This document shows positions 1 to 7,348 of a stretch of 13,894 nucleotides of DNA, piece after piece. Both the position numbers and the translations under genes were made by a program. The notes under the pieces were generated by a model. It searched no databases and was not told where the DNA came from. It saw only the letters and a list, made by a program, of their open reading frames with translations. Each line of letters starts with the position of its first letter. Within the stretch, counting starts at the first letter, position 1. The stretch covers positions 762 to 14,655 of the forward strand of contig JALLAP010000373.1 in the NCBI GenBank assembly GCA_036939355.1, written 5' to 3'. Source of the stretch: Thalassiosira profunda (lineage: Eukaryota; Bacillariophyta; Thalassiosirophyceae; Thalassiosirales; Thalassiosiraceae).

Positions 1-533
1 CGTGCGGGCCATCTTGGACGTTGGGTGCTGGGTTGTTGCGGCCTTGGAAAGGATTTTATGAGCGCAGGACCGGACCCAAAAGCAAGCGAAAATAACAAGG
101 GGCACTTTTCGATTCTTGGTTTGGCCAGAATTGTGAGGATTTTGCCACCTTGGCTCGCCAACCAGATGAAATCGTGCGCCAGGATTTGGAGTGCAAATTC
201 TACGTAGGAATAGTAGGGTGGCAGAGAACGCCGTTGCTTTTTTGCTGACACCTTCTTCTGACGCGCAAATTCACGGCAAAATCGAGAGCTCGAATCCGGG
301 CGTGAAAATCAACGCGGTGGAAGCAAGGCAAAAAAGGAACGGGTTTTTTTGCCTTGCTTCCGCCGTGCTTTCGGAGAGGGCCATGAAAATAATGTAAGGC
401 GTGGCTCTGGAATTTGCAATACCTATTATTGGTGCGTGAGTTGTCTTTGTCATCATTAGAGCAAATATATCGACTTGACTCCGCAATTATGAATTCAGTT
501 GGTACATATTAAGAGAGAGCCAACGGTCCACAA
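1..533. other. No confident gene; contains one strong hairpin
   Basis: I see no supported coding region here. The open frames are all short (under about 75 codons). On the minus strand the first 200 bases can be read as a fairly protein-like peptide, but it has no start or recognisable domain, so it may be part of a dispersed repeat or a decayed gene. The one clear structure is the hairpin at 315-365, listed separately. The last part (about 490-533) is probably the 5' flank of the UDP-sugar pyrophosphorylase gene. Confidence 0.5.
315..365. repeat. Long inverted repeat (hairpin)
   Basis: A perfect 17-nt inverted repeat, left arm 319-335 (starts GGAAGCAAGGC, ends in an A run) and right arm 345-361, is separated by a 9-nt loop. 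Allowing one G-T pair, the stem extends to 315-335 with 345-365, about 21 bp. It could form a stable RNA or cruciform hairpin. It might be a fold-back remnant of a mobile element or a small-RNA precursor; the sequence alone does not decide. Confidence 0.75.
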
Positions 534-689
534 ATGCTTGAAGAAAAGAAAGGTTCTTCTACTCCCTCCGTTTTGCAAAAAGCCAGTACGCCTGACGTCC
601 GTCAAGATTCACTGCAACTCGAATCCGGCGCGGCGCTCCCCACAATGCCAAGGACGAGGAAGGCGGCAACCCCCCCTTTGCAAACCACG

Positions 690-3130
690 ATGAAGGCGTC
701 GCTCCTATCCCTCCTGTGGCTGGCGCCCGACGCCCCCTCGCGAGGGGGCGCCGTCCTCGCGCACGGCTTCGCGTCCTCCTCGTCGTCGCCTTCCGCCGTC
801 GGGTCTCGCCCGCGGCGCGCCTTCCTCCCCCGCGGCGGCTCGCTCGGTGGCCCCTCCGCCGCCTCCGCCGAAGCGACGTCGCTGGCGTCGACCGCCGTCG
901 AATCGGACGTGGGTCCGGCGCTGGAGGTCGTCTCGGAGGCCAACTGGGACCTGCTGAGCGACCGGGGCAAGGCGGCGCTGTCGCGGTTGATTCTCTACGA
1001 TCTGTCGAGCGGGCACCACGGGCAGAAGCACGTGTACGGGGACTGGCCGGCGGCGGGGGAGGACGACGAGGGGAAGAGAATGCTGGCGGAGCAGGTGCGT
1101 TTTATGCGTGAGTATGTTCACATCTTCGGTTCATCTTGTGCACAAACTCGATGATAGGAGTTTGTGCACAAGATGTGCACAGGTTTTGCAACTCAGTGGA
1201 TACCTGCGATGGGTGTGCGAAAGCTGGCTTCGTTGTTGCAATCGATGGAGGCACATCCTGGAGAAGTCGCTTCGTTGGTAATCGTTGCCTTGCCTGCTCT
1301 CCTAACCTCCCACCATTGCTTCACAGATCGCTGACCTCGACGGATCTTATCCCGGTGGACTGCCCGCCTACCTCGCCAAGGCGAAGACGCTCCTCCAGGA
1401 GTCCGCCGATGGTACGAACCCCTTCGCGGAATTTGAGGCCTCCGTGCCGGAGGGCGAGAGCCTCTCCTACGAGGACCCGCACGCGGATGCGCACACCGGT
1501 ATGACCTTCTCGGAGGCGGAGCAGGCCGGATTGACGGGCATTGGTGACACTGTCTTTGTGCTCGTGGCGGGCGGACTGGGCGAGAGGCTGGGCTACTCGG
1601 GCATCAAACTGAGCCTCGAAACGAACCTCTGCACGAACAAGTGCTACCTCGAGGTGTACGCCAAGTACATCCAGGCGATGCAGCGGATGGCCCACCTCAA
1701 AACTGGAAAAGATCACATTCGCATCCCGTTGGTCATCATGACGAGCGACGATACCGACCCACTCACGCGGAAATTGCTCGAGGACAACGACAACTTTGGA
1801 TTCGACGAGGGGCAGGTGGTCATCGTGAAGCAGGACAAAGTGGCCGCGCTGTCGAACGGGAACGCCGGACTGAGCATGAAGTCAAAGTGGGAGGTGGAGA
1901 CCAAGCCCCACGGCCACGGCGACGTGCACCACCTGCTGTACCGCGAGGGGTTGGTGGACAAATGGTTCAACGAGGGGAAGCGGCACGTCATCTTTTTGCA
2001 GGATACGAACGCCTTGGTGATCAACAGCGTGCTGCCGACGCTGGGCGTCAGTATTGCCAAGGGATTCCACATGAACAGCATCTGCATTCCCAGGTTGGCT
2101 GGTGAGGCGGCCGGAGCCATTGCGAGGCTGGAGCACAAGACCGACCCGGAGAAGAGCCTGGTGATCAACGTGGAGTACAACCAGCTGGATCCCCTCCTCT
2201 CCTCCCAGGGCGACTGCAAGGGCGACGTTCCCGACCCTTCCACGGGCTACTCGCCCTACCCCGGCAATGCCAACAACATCGTGATTGAGATGGGAGCGTA
2301 TGCGAAGACGCTTGCGGGAGAGGACAAGGGCGTGGTGATCGAGTTCGTCAATCCAAAGTACAAGGACGATACGAGGACGGAGTTCAAGAAGCCGACGAGG
2401 CTGGAGTGCATGATGCAGGACATTCCTAAGCTCTTCCAGAAGGAGATGGGAAGCGAGGCCAACATTGGGTTTACGATGTTCGATCGCTGGTTTACTTTCA
2501 GCCCTGCCAAGGTGAGTTCTGCAGGCATTTGCACTTGCATATTATACGAGCATTCCTTCTCACGTGCACGCAATTGATCAGAACTCGTTGGACGCGGGCG
2601 TGGCAGATGTGGGTAACGGAGGAAAGGCGCCGGGCACAATGTCTTCGGCCGAATCCGACAAATACATACAAAACCAGCGCAAGCTGAAGTTCGCCGGCAT
2701 GGACGTGGATGTCACGGGCGAGGACGATCTTGTCCCTGTCGCTGGCATCCCGGTAACGCCCGGGCCTCGCATCATCCTCTGCCCCGGCTTTGCAATCACG
2801 CAACAAGAGGTCATGCAAAAGGTGGAGGGCGGTAAAATCACAAAACGGTCGTCGTTGGTGTTGGAGGGAGAGGACTTGAAGGTGAAGAATATCGACGTGG
2901 ACGGCGCGCTCGTGATCCGTACCGGGCACGACTGCGATGTCACCGTGGACGGGCTGGTGGTACGGAACAAGGGATATGAAGCAGCTGAGATTCCGGAAGG
3001 CGCGGACGTTCCGGAGGAGGTGGCCATTCGGGGGTACACGATGAGCAAGCACGAGGTGATGGAAATCATCATCAACGAGCCCGGAAAATACCACGTGGGA
3101 GCGGATGGGGAGGTCAAGAGAGTGGAATAA
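690..3130 (+). CDS. USP: UDP-sugar pyrophosphorylase, three exons
   Basis: Converts various sugar 1-phosphates plus UTP into UDP-sugars and pyrophosphate (EC 2.7.7.64), feeding polysaccharide and glycoconjugate synthesis. Exons are 690-1094, 1327-2511 and 2582-3130, all joined in phase 0, giving 712 aa. The first junction restores AEQ-IADLDGSYPGGLPAYL, which matches the plant USP family. Motifs (residues): UTP-binding loop GGLGERLGYSGIK 217-229, TSDDT 274-278, KPHGHGDVH 328-336, QDTN 360-363, VEYNQLDPLL 417-426, NPKYKD 477-482, RLECMMQD 493-500. Exon 3 ends in the beta-helix-like domain (SSLVLEG..., IDVDGALVI..., VPEEVAIRGY). I chose ATG 690 because it opens with a hydrophobic stretch (MKASLLSLLWLA). 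In-frame ATGs at 645 and 534 would add 15 or 52 residues. Plant USPs are about 600-620 aa, so roughly the first 80 residues are extra and may be a targeting leader. Enzyme identity is very sure; start and location are not. Confidence 0.94.
731..750. repeat. 20-bp perfect palindrome inside exon 1
   Basis: CGCCCCCTCGCGAGGGGGCG reads the same on both strands. It lies in the leader-coding part of USP exon 1, codes Asp-Ala-Pro-Ser-Arg-Gly-Gly-Ala, and is centred on TCGCGA. Confidence 0.85.
1095..1326 (+). other. USP intron 1 (232 nt, GT-AG)
   Basis: The donor is GCAG|GTGCGT and the acceptor TTCACAG|ATCGC. Removing it joins AEQ to IADLDGSYPGG in phase 0, which the USP family requires. The intron carries an 18-bp inverted repeat and a motif shared with the region near 7728, both listed separately. 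Confidence 0.93.
1132..1175. repeat. 18-bp perfect inverted repeat in USP intron 1
   Basis: The left arm CATCTTGTGCACAAACTC (1132-1149) and right arm GAGTTTGTGCACAAGATG (1158-1175) are exact reverse complements around an 8-nt loop (GATGATAG). In the transcript this would form a hairpin about 40 nt downstream of the 5' splice site. Confidence 0.85.
2512..2581 (+). other. USP intron 2 (70 nt, GT-AG)
   Basis: The donor is CCAAG|GTGAGT and the acceptor ATTGATCAG|AACTCG. Removing it joins FTFSPAK to NSLDAGVADV in phase 0 and keeps the reading frame through to the stop at 3128-3130. Read through, the frame stops within the intron (TGA at 2575-2577). Confidence 0.92.
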
Positions 3131-3265
3131 CTCCTCGCTTATGTGTACACCCATCTATCTACCTGCATCCACACGCCGACTTCCTTTCCTCCATCACTCC
3201 AGCATGTGGGCCAGGCAGACGGCCATCGATTGATACTCGTTCGATTCGCCAACGAAGATACAATC

Positions 3266-3797
3266 CTACTCAGCACAGCTCAATACAAACCGATCCACTT
3301 TCTTGAACGTCACAAAGCATTGCACCATGTCTCCCCCGCCGAACAGCTCCTCTACTACGTCAAAGAGTTCCATCTCATTCGTAGGTAGCGCGTCCAGCCT
3401 TGAGTTGATGTAATCGTAAACGTCGTCTGGCGAGCCAAATACGATAGCTTTCACTGGCTGGACGAGCCTGGAGATGTTGATGTAAACGACGTTGTGCTTT
3501 GGCGAGCTCAATAACAGACCTTCGACTGGCTCGACGAGCTTGGATATCACCATCAAACACTCCTCGTCTGCGTTGATTGTGGAGTGCCTTCCACCGGGGC
3601 TCGGCTTCGTTACGAACGAGCTGGCGAAGAGACGAGCAAGTCGCGCCGAGGGCGGTGAGGGACTGGTGATCCTGGAACTCGGCGATGCCCGCGACGATCT
3701 CGGATGGCAAGCAGGTCAGCGAAAAGACTGGCTCTTCGTCCATGGCGTTGGAGGAAGGCGCGGACGTCATGTCGCATGGTTTGGCTTCGAAGTGCAT
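3266..3797 (-). CDS. F-box-like protein, apparently frameshifted
   Basis: Starting at ATG 3797, the first frame gives an F-box-like domain at about residues 26-72 (CLPSEIVAGIAEF, QSLTALGATCSSLRQLV, EPRWKAL). F-box proteins usually bind Skp1 and present substrates to an SCF ubiquitin ligase; that role is inferred. In the same frame the protein then turns Arg-rich with unusual codons (CGT, CAT, TTA) and stops at 3375. From about 3580 downward another frame reads a more normal C-terminus (MVISKLVEPVEGL..., ELFDVVEELFGGGDMVQCF) with GC-ending codons, stopping at 3266. One surplus base near 3575-3582 would join them into about 176 aa. I saw no phase-correct intron. So this is a sequence error, a decayed gene, or the gene truly ends at 3375. 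The start is divergent from the LRR gene at 4166; the end is convergent with USP. Confidence 0.55.
3399..3542 (-). repeat. Imperfect ~72-nt tandem duplication
   Basis: Read on the minus strand, units at 3542-3471 and 3470-3399 both begin with CA(A/G)GCTCGTC(G/C)AGCCAGT. Both also contain GGCTCGCCA- or GAGCTCGCCA-like text and TTACATCAAC, with small shifts. In the frame that looks coding, the pair reads as KLVEPVEGLLLSSP...YINIS and RLVQPVKAIVFGSP...YINS. Confidence 0.65.
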
Positions 3798-4165
3798 TTT
3801 ATGGGAAGGAGGAGATGAGCACGAGAGGGTGGGTCCTGTTTCATTCCCCTTAACAGGCAGTCGTACGACGTATGGTAGATACACTCCTACCTACCTCCTC
3901 CCCATTCCCAGCCAGCCCGCCCGCCCAACCCCACTCGCCCCCTCCCAGCACCTCCCTCAGTGCAAGGAGCCGCGCGCCTTGGAGGGACATCGAATCTCGT
4001 CGGCGGCCTCGGAAGCGTGGACTAAGCGGGGGCTGTCATTTTGTCAGTGCCGGTGTGGGAGCTCCTTTTCTTCTCTCGCACATGCACCATCCTGCGTGCA
4101 CCTTCACCAACTCTTCTCCGCCCCACCCACGCTCTTCGCCGGACGTGGAGACGGCATAACATCCA
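3798..4165. promoter_or_regulatory. Divergent intergenic promoter region
   Basis: This stretch separates the start of the minus-strand F-box-like gene (3797) from the start of the plus-strand LRR gene (4166), so it must hold both promoters and 5' UTRs. I see no clear TATA box. The section 3885-3960 is strongly pyrimidine-rich on the plus strand and includes six C-tracts at 3916-3946. Short open frames in it look like chance. Confidence 0.55.
3916..3946 (-). other. Potential G-quadruplex (minus strand)
   Basis: The plus strand has C-tracts at 3916-3918, 3920-3922, 3924-3926, 3929-3932, 3938-3942 and 3944-3946. The minus strand therefore has six runs of three or more G within 31 nt, with loops of 1 to 5 nt. 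This fits the usual G-quadruplex pattern and sits about 120-150 nt upstream of the F-box ATG, on that gene's coding strand. Confidence 0.5.
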
Positions 4166-5752
4166 ATGATGAGTGATTCCGACGACGACAGCGATGACCT
4201 CGTCCGACGGGCGATGAACGGCTCCGACCTCGATTCCACCGGGCCAAGCGACGGCGACAGCGACGACACTTCCCTCGACTCGGACGACGCCTCCTTCCTC
4301 AGCCTCGACAGTGCGGACATTCCCGAAAGGGAGCGGGTGGAGGAGACAAATTTCATTGGTGATGAGGATGCTGACGCCTTCCGCGGTTTATCGCGGCATG
4401 CCTATCGACAAGTGATATTACCCCTGAAGTTGGACGAAGCATATTTCCTGAATTACAACTTCCACTCGCAACTGAGCGAAGAGGGGAGGGAGAGACTGGG
4501 ATATTACATCGCCTTGGCGGATGCGATAAGGCAAATTCATGTGACGCTTACCGAGGACGAACCCGCGCATTTGGGGCATGTGTTTAGGAGACCCCAGTCT
4601 TTGGAACTCCACGCCCTGAGGAGACTAAAAATTTGTCGTCGCGAAGATGACAATGTGTCGCCCGCAAAGCTGGCGCGCAGTGATTGGGAGTCTATGTGTG
4701 TGTATCTCAAGAGGGCTCCATCGCTGCAACATCTCGATCTGACTTATTTGGATCTCAACTCGAGCATTCTGGGGCTTTTGACGGACGGCCTCTCATGCGG
4801 CATCAAGCTGAAGACTCTGGGACTAAAGGAACTCGATATCAGCGACGACAATGCCCTGGGACATATGCTTGATTCCTTGGATGCCAGCAGATTGGAGACC
4901 GTTGACATAGTACTGTGCAAAGCCAGTGTGGGGACATGCACCGGTCTGACCAACATCCTACAAAAAGGTGCCCCGAAGCTGCAATCAATCAACGTCGTCA
5001 ACAATTCCATGAACGATCAATGCGTGAAAATTCTGTGCGCTGCCCTGGCCACAAATACAACCGTCACTGCTTTGCATTTGGATGACAACGACGATATCAG
5101 CAAAGAGGGATTGGGGGCCCTGGAAAAGCTTGTGTTCGACACGACAAGCCTCGAGAGTATCTACAATTGCAATCACACTCTCGCAACTGCAACATACGCG
5201 AACTGCAACATAGGCGGCGGGCCCCAATCCTTTGGCTTTCAAATCAATTGGGATTATCTTATCACAAACAAACGCCACTGCAAAATTGCTCGGTTTGTGA
5301 CGAATCATCAAGCCAACAATTATGTGACAAGCCATCGTAGTCTACGAGACGACGAGGACTATGTGAATTTCAACGTCCAGCCATTCGCGGGATATGAAGT
5401 TGAGATGATACCGTATATTTTGGACTTCTTCGCCAACCGCTTCGAGTACAACTACTCTTCCCTCGGATCGGCCAACCAGTACTGCGTGTACGAACTCATC
5501 CGGAAGTGGATCGTGCAGGTGTTCAGCTTCCCCTCTGCGGAGAGGGTGCGGCTGCATGCCAAAATGACGGAGCTCGAGGGGCGGATTGGCGATTTGGAAA
5601 CGAAGAATCGAGACCTGCTGAAGGAGGTGGACGCACTGAGGGAGGAGAACGAGAGTCTGATGTTGGAAAACGATGCGCTCAAATCCGGGACCGGGCGGGC
5701 AGACGAAAAAGGAGATGGAAACGCGAAGAAGCGGAGCCGGCCTGGCAGATGA
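4166..5752 (+). CDS. Acidic N-terminus, leucine-rich repeats, coiled coil
   Basis: Intronless, 528 aa; the specific function is unknown. In order: a Ser/Asp-rich acidic tail (about 1-55, SDSDDDSDD and similar); a leucine-rich-repeat region (about 170-330: LKRAPSLQHLDLTYLDL, LKTLGLKELDIS, LETVDIVLC, LQSINVVNNSMND, VTALHLDDNDDIS) resembling ribonuclease-inhibitor-type repeats; SLESIYNCNHTL just after the repeats; a middle region ending in QYCVYELIRKWIVQVF; then a coiled coil with leucine-zipper spacing (about 460-508); and a basic tail with KKRSR (521-525) that could be a nuclear signal. LRR and zipper parts normally mediate protein contacts, so an adaptor or scaffold role is inferred. The start is the first ATG of a doublet, preceded by the divergent promoter region. 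The 3' end faces the PDZ-like gene, 119 bp away. Confidence 0.88.
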   Translation: MMSDSDDDSDDLVRRAMNGSDLDSTGPSDGDSDDTSLDSDDASFLSLDSADIPERERVEETNFIGDEDADAFRGLSRHAYRQVILPLKLDEAYFLNYNFHSQLSEEGRERLGYYIALADAIRQIHVTLTEDEPAHLGHVFRRPQSLELHALRRLKICRREDDNVSPAKLARSDWESMCVYLKRAPSLQHLDLTYLDLNSSILGLLTDGLSCGIKLKTLGLKELDISDDNALGHMLDSLDASRLETVDIVLCKASVGTCTGLTNILQKGAPKLQSINVVNNSMNDQCVKILCAALATNTTVTALHLDDNDDISKEGLGALEKLVFDTTSLESIYNCNHTLATATYANCNIGGGPQSFGFQINWDYLITNKRHCKIARFVTNHQANNYVTSHRSLRDDEDYVNFNVQPFAGYEVEMIPYILDFFANRFEYNYSSLGSANQYCVYELIRKWIVQVFSFPSAERVRLHAKMTELEGRIGDLETKNRDLLKEVDALREENESLMLENDALKSGTGRADEKGDGNAKKRSRPGR

Positions 5753-5871
5753 GATACCTGTTGCAGTGGCTAATATATAATTTACATCAAAAGTATCGTA
5801 TCACGCAATGCGCCATATAGTCACCTATCTCCTCCTTCTTCTCAGTCAAAGGCGTGGTAGAGGACAAGGCT

Positions 5872-6906
5872 CTAAGCAGACGAATGCTCGAGCGAAGTCA
5901 CATAATCGATTGGGGGATCCAGATCCACATTCCATTCAAGTGTATCAATCTCTCTGTGCACAAGATCACGGTCACGTTGCAATTGCTGCTGATCTGCCTT
6001 CAGTTGCTCCGACCTCTTTTTCAACTCTTCCTCCTTCTGTTCAAGCAATTCTCTTTCCCGGCTTTGCTGCTTATTCAACTCTTCTTTCTTCTGTTCATGC
6101 AATTCTCTTTCCCGACTCTGCTGCTTATTCAACTCTTCTTTCTTCTGTTCAAGCAATTCTCTTTCCCGGCTTTGCTGCTTTTTCAACTCTTCCTGTGCCT
6201 GATTCATGTTCTCTAATGCCTCCTTTCTCTCTTTCAACTCTTCCTGTGCCTGCTTCTTGTGCTGTTCAAGCGATTCTCTTTCCCGGCCCAAAGCATCAAT
6301 AAGTCGCAAGGTATGCAACCGTGATGGACAACTCTTTCCGTTTACTCCCCCACCGCTTGTTGCCCCAGATTCATAAAAAAACTCGCGACACCGGCACACC
6401 TGTTTATTGTTTCCATCACTGACGTCACACAGTCCACAAGGCCGGGGCTTTTTTGGAATCCTAAGCACATTGATTACTCTCCTCTTTCCATCACAACTCG
6501 ACAACAGCGCTGACAACATTTGCGCATCAGAAATGAGGGTTTCGTTCAGAGACAAAATAATGTCTCCTTTCCGCAGAGGCGGAAACTTCGTTTTGCGGCC
6601 CTTTACTGTCCCGTGGTGTGGACGTCCCGTCTTCTGCGAGAGGACAACACATGCTCCATCTATTTGAGACACTCGCACGCCCAGTTTGCCCGGGGGAATC
6701 TCGATTGTAAGAGGCTGCAACGTATTCACATCCACGCCACGCAATCGCTTTTGCAATCGCCTTACTTCCCTACGCAGTCGTTGCCGCCTATCGGCCTCTT
6801 GCTGCGCGCGCCGCCGCCGCCGCTCCTCGCTCTTTGTTGACGAAGCATCAGCAGGTGGGATGGGCGTCGCTTCCGGTGGCGCGGTCGGCTGCGCTAGCGA
6901 CTCCAT
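5872..6906 (-). CDS. PDZ-like domain protein with coiled-coil repeats
   Basis: 344 aa from ATG 6906. Residues 27-57 are very Arg/Glu-rich and helical. Residues 66-150 resemble a PDZ domain: PPGKLGVRVSQIDGACVVLS corresponds to the ligand-binding loop and first strands, and PLRKGDIILSLNETLISDAQML to the KGDxIL-type turn and helix. A short Cys cluster follows (CGLCDVSDGNNKQVCRC, 157-173). Residues 204-325 are a long Glu/Lys/Gln-rich coiled coil with three 18-residue repeats (QQSRERELLEQKKEELNK, 244-297). PDZ domains usually bind the C-termini of partners, so a scaffold or membrane-adjacent role is possible; this is inference. An in-frame ATG at 7086 would add 60 residues, but they look non-conserved and that ATG overlaps a transposon target site, so I prefer 6906. 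No transmembrane segment is seen. Confidence 0.82.
   Translation of the reverse strand: MESLAQPTAPPEATPIPPADASSTKSEERRRRRAQQEADRRQRLRREVRRLQKRLRGVDVNTLQPLTIEIPPGKLGVRVSQIDGACVVLSQKTGRPHHGTVKGRKTKFPPLRKGDIILSLNETLISDAQMLSALLSSCDGKRRVINVLRIPKKPRPCGLCDVSDGNNKQVCRCREFFYESGATSGGGVNGKSCPSRLHTLRLIDALGRERESLEQHKKQAQEELKERKEALENMNQAQEELKKQQSRERELLEQKKEELNKQQSRERELHEQKKEELNKQQSRERELLEQKEEELKKRSEQLKADQQQLQRDRDLVHREIDTLEWNVDLDPPIDYVTSLEHSSA
6016..6177 (-). repeat. Three 54-bp tandem repeats in coding sequence
   Basis: Three nearly identical 54-bp units encode QQSRERELLEQKKEELNK, the same with L to H, and a third ending QKEEELKK. Degenerate relatives (AQEELKE, AQEELKK) lie just upstream in the protein. 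Near identity at the DNA level points to recent unit duplication and likely length variation. Confidence 0.88.
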
Positions 6907-7085
6907 GCGATGCGGCCGTCGACGATGCCGGCAGGTGGAGGTGGAGAGTGGAGAGTAGAGAAGAGCACTGCTTGGAGCGCAGGCGTCCTCGCGCACAGGT
7001 GCTTTTAGGCGCCACCACCGTGGGTCGGGAGATGGAAACGTGAAGAAGCGTGGCGATATTGTATCACGCAATGAACAGAGAGGCA

Positions 7086-7348
7086 TTTATCTATAGGTAT
7101 GAGGGAGTTGGGAACTCAAAATGGCCAGTTGGGAAGTAAATTGGGAAGTCAGGGCAGTTACCTACCACTGTGCTGATATAAGGCGTACATGTGTGCTAAA
7201 AGGCCTACGTAGGCTTCACGGGTACCTGACCCTTTGTTAGCGAAAGCTAGTAGAACGGTTACTTCCCAATCGACTGGGAACTTCCCAACTGGCCCCCCCA
7301 AATCCGGCTGATTGGGAACTTCCCAACTCCCTCATACCTATTTATCTA
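7086..7348. repeat. 8-bp target-site duplication flanking the MITE
   Basis: TTTATCTA occurs at 7086-7093 and again at 7341-7348, immediately outside the terminal inverted repeats. It marks the insertion of the 247-bp element between them. Confidence 0.88.
7094..7340. mobile_element. MITE-like non-autonomous DNA transposon, 247 bp
   Basis: The ends are perfect 21-bp inverted repeats (left 7094-7114, starting TAGGTATGAGGGAGTTGGGA; right 7320-7340), flanked by the 8-bp duplication TTTATCTA. Inside both ends the motif TTGGGAA or its complement recurs at 7108, 7129, 7141, 7263, 7282, 7312 and 7320, plus one CTGGGAA at 7274. GGCCAGTTGGGAAGT is also mirrored between the ends. Such subterminal repeats are typical transposase-binding sites. 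There is no transposase gene, so movement would need an enzyme supplied elsewhere. An 8-bp duplication fits hAT or P-type elements; the terminal bases do not match the common hAT consensus well, so the superfamily is open. It sits in the divergent promoter region between the PDZ-like and Ser/Arg/Pro genes. A 12-bp palindrome (7203-7214) lies in the middle. Confidence 0.88.

Noticed and set aside
3872..4176. Plus-strand Pro/Ser-rich open frames before the LRR gene
   Set aside because: They arise from the C-rich promoter stretch and show no protein-like features.
5956..5982. Third GTGCACAAGAT...TTGCAA match
   Set aside because: Only the first 11 bases and TTGCAA match the shared motif, and it falls inside the coiled-coil coding sequence, so chance is the simpler explanation.
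5808..6302. Plus-strand frame with repeated SVQAILFPGFAAYSTL-like units
   Set aside because: It is the antisense shadow of the 54-bp coiled-coil repeats of the PDZ-like gene.
7086..7086. ATG at 7086 as start of the PDZ-like gene
   Set aside because: It overlaps the transposon target duplication and adds 60 residues of unconvincing sequence; ATG 6906 is the better start.
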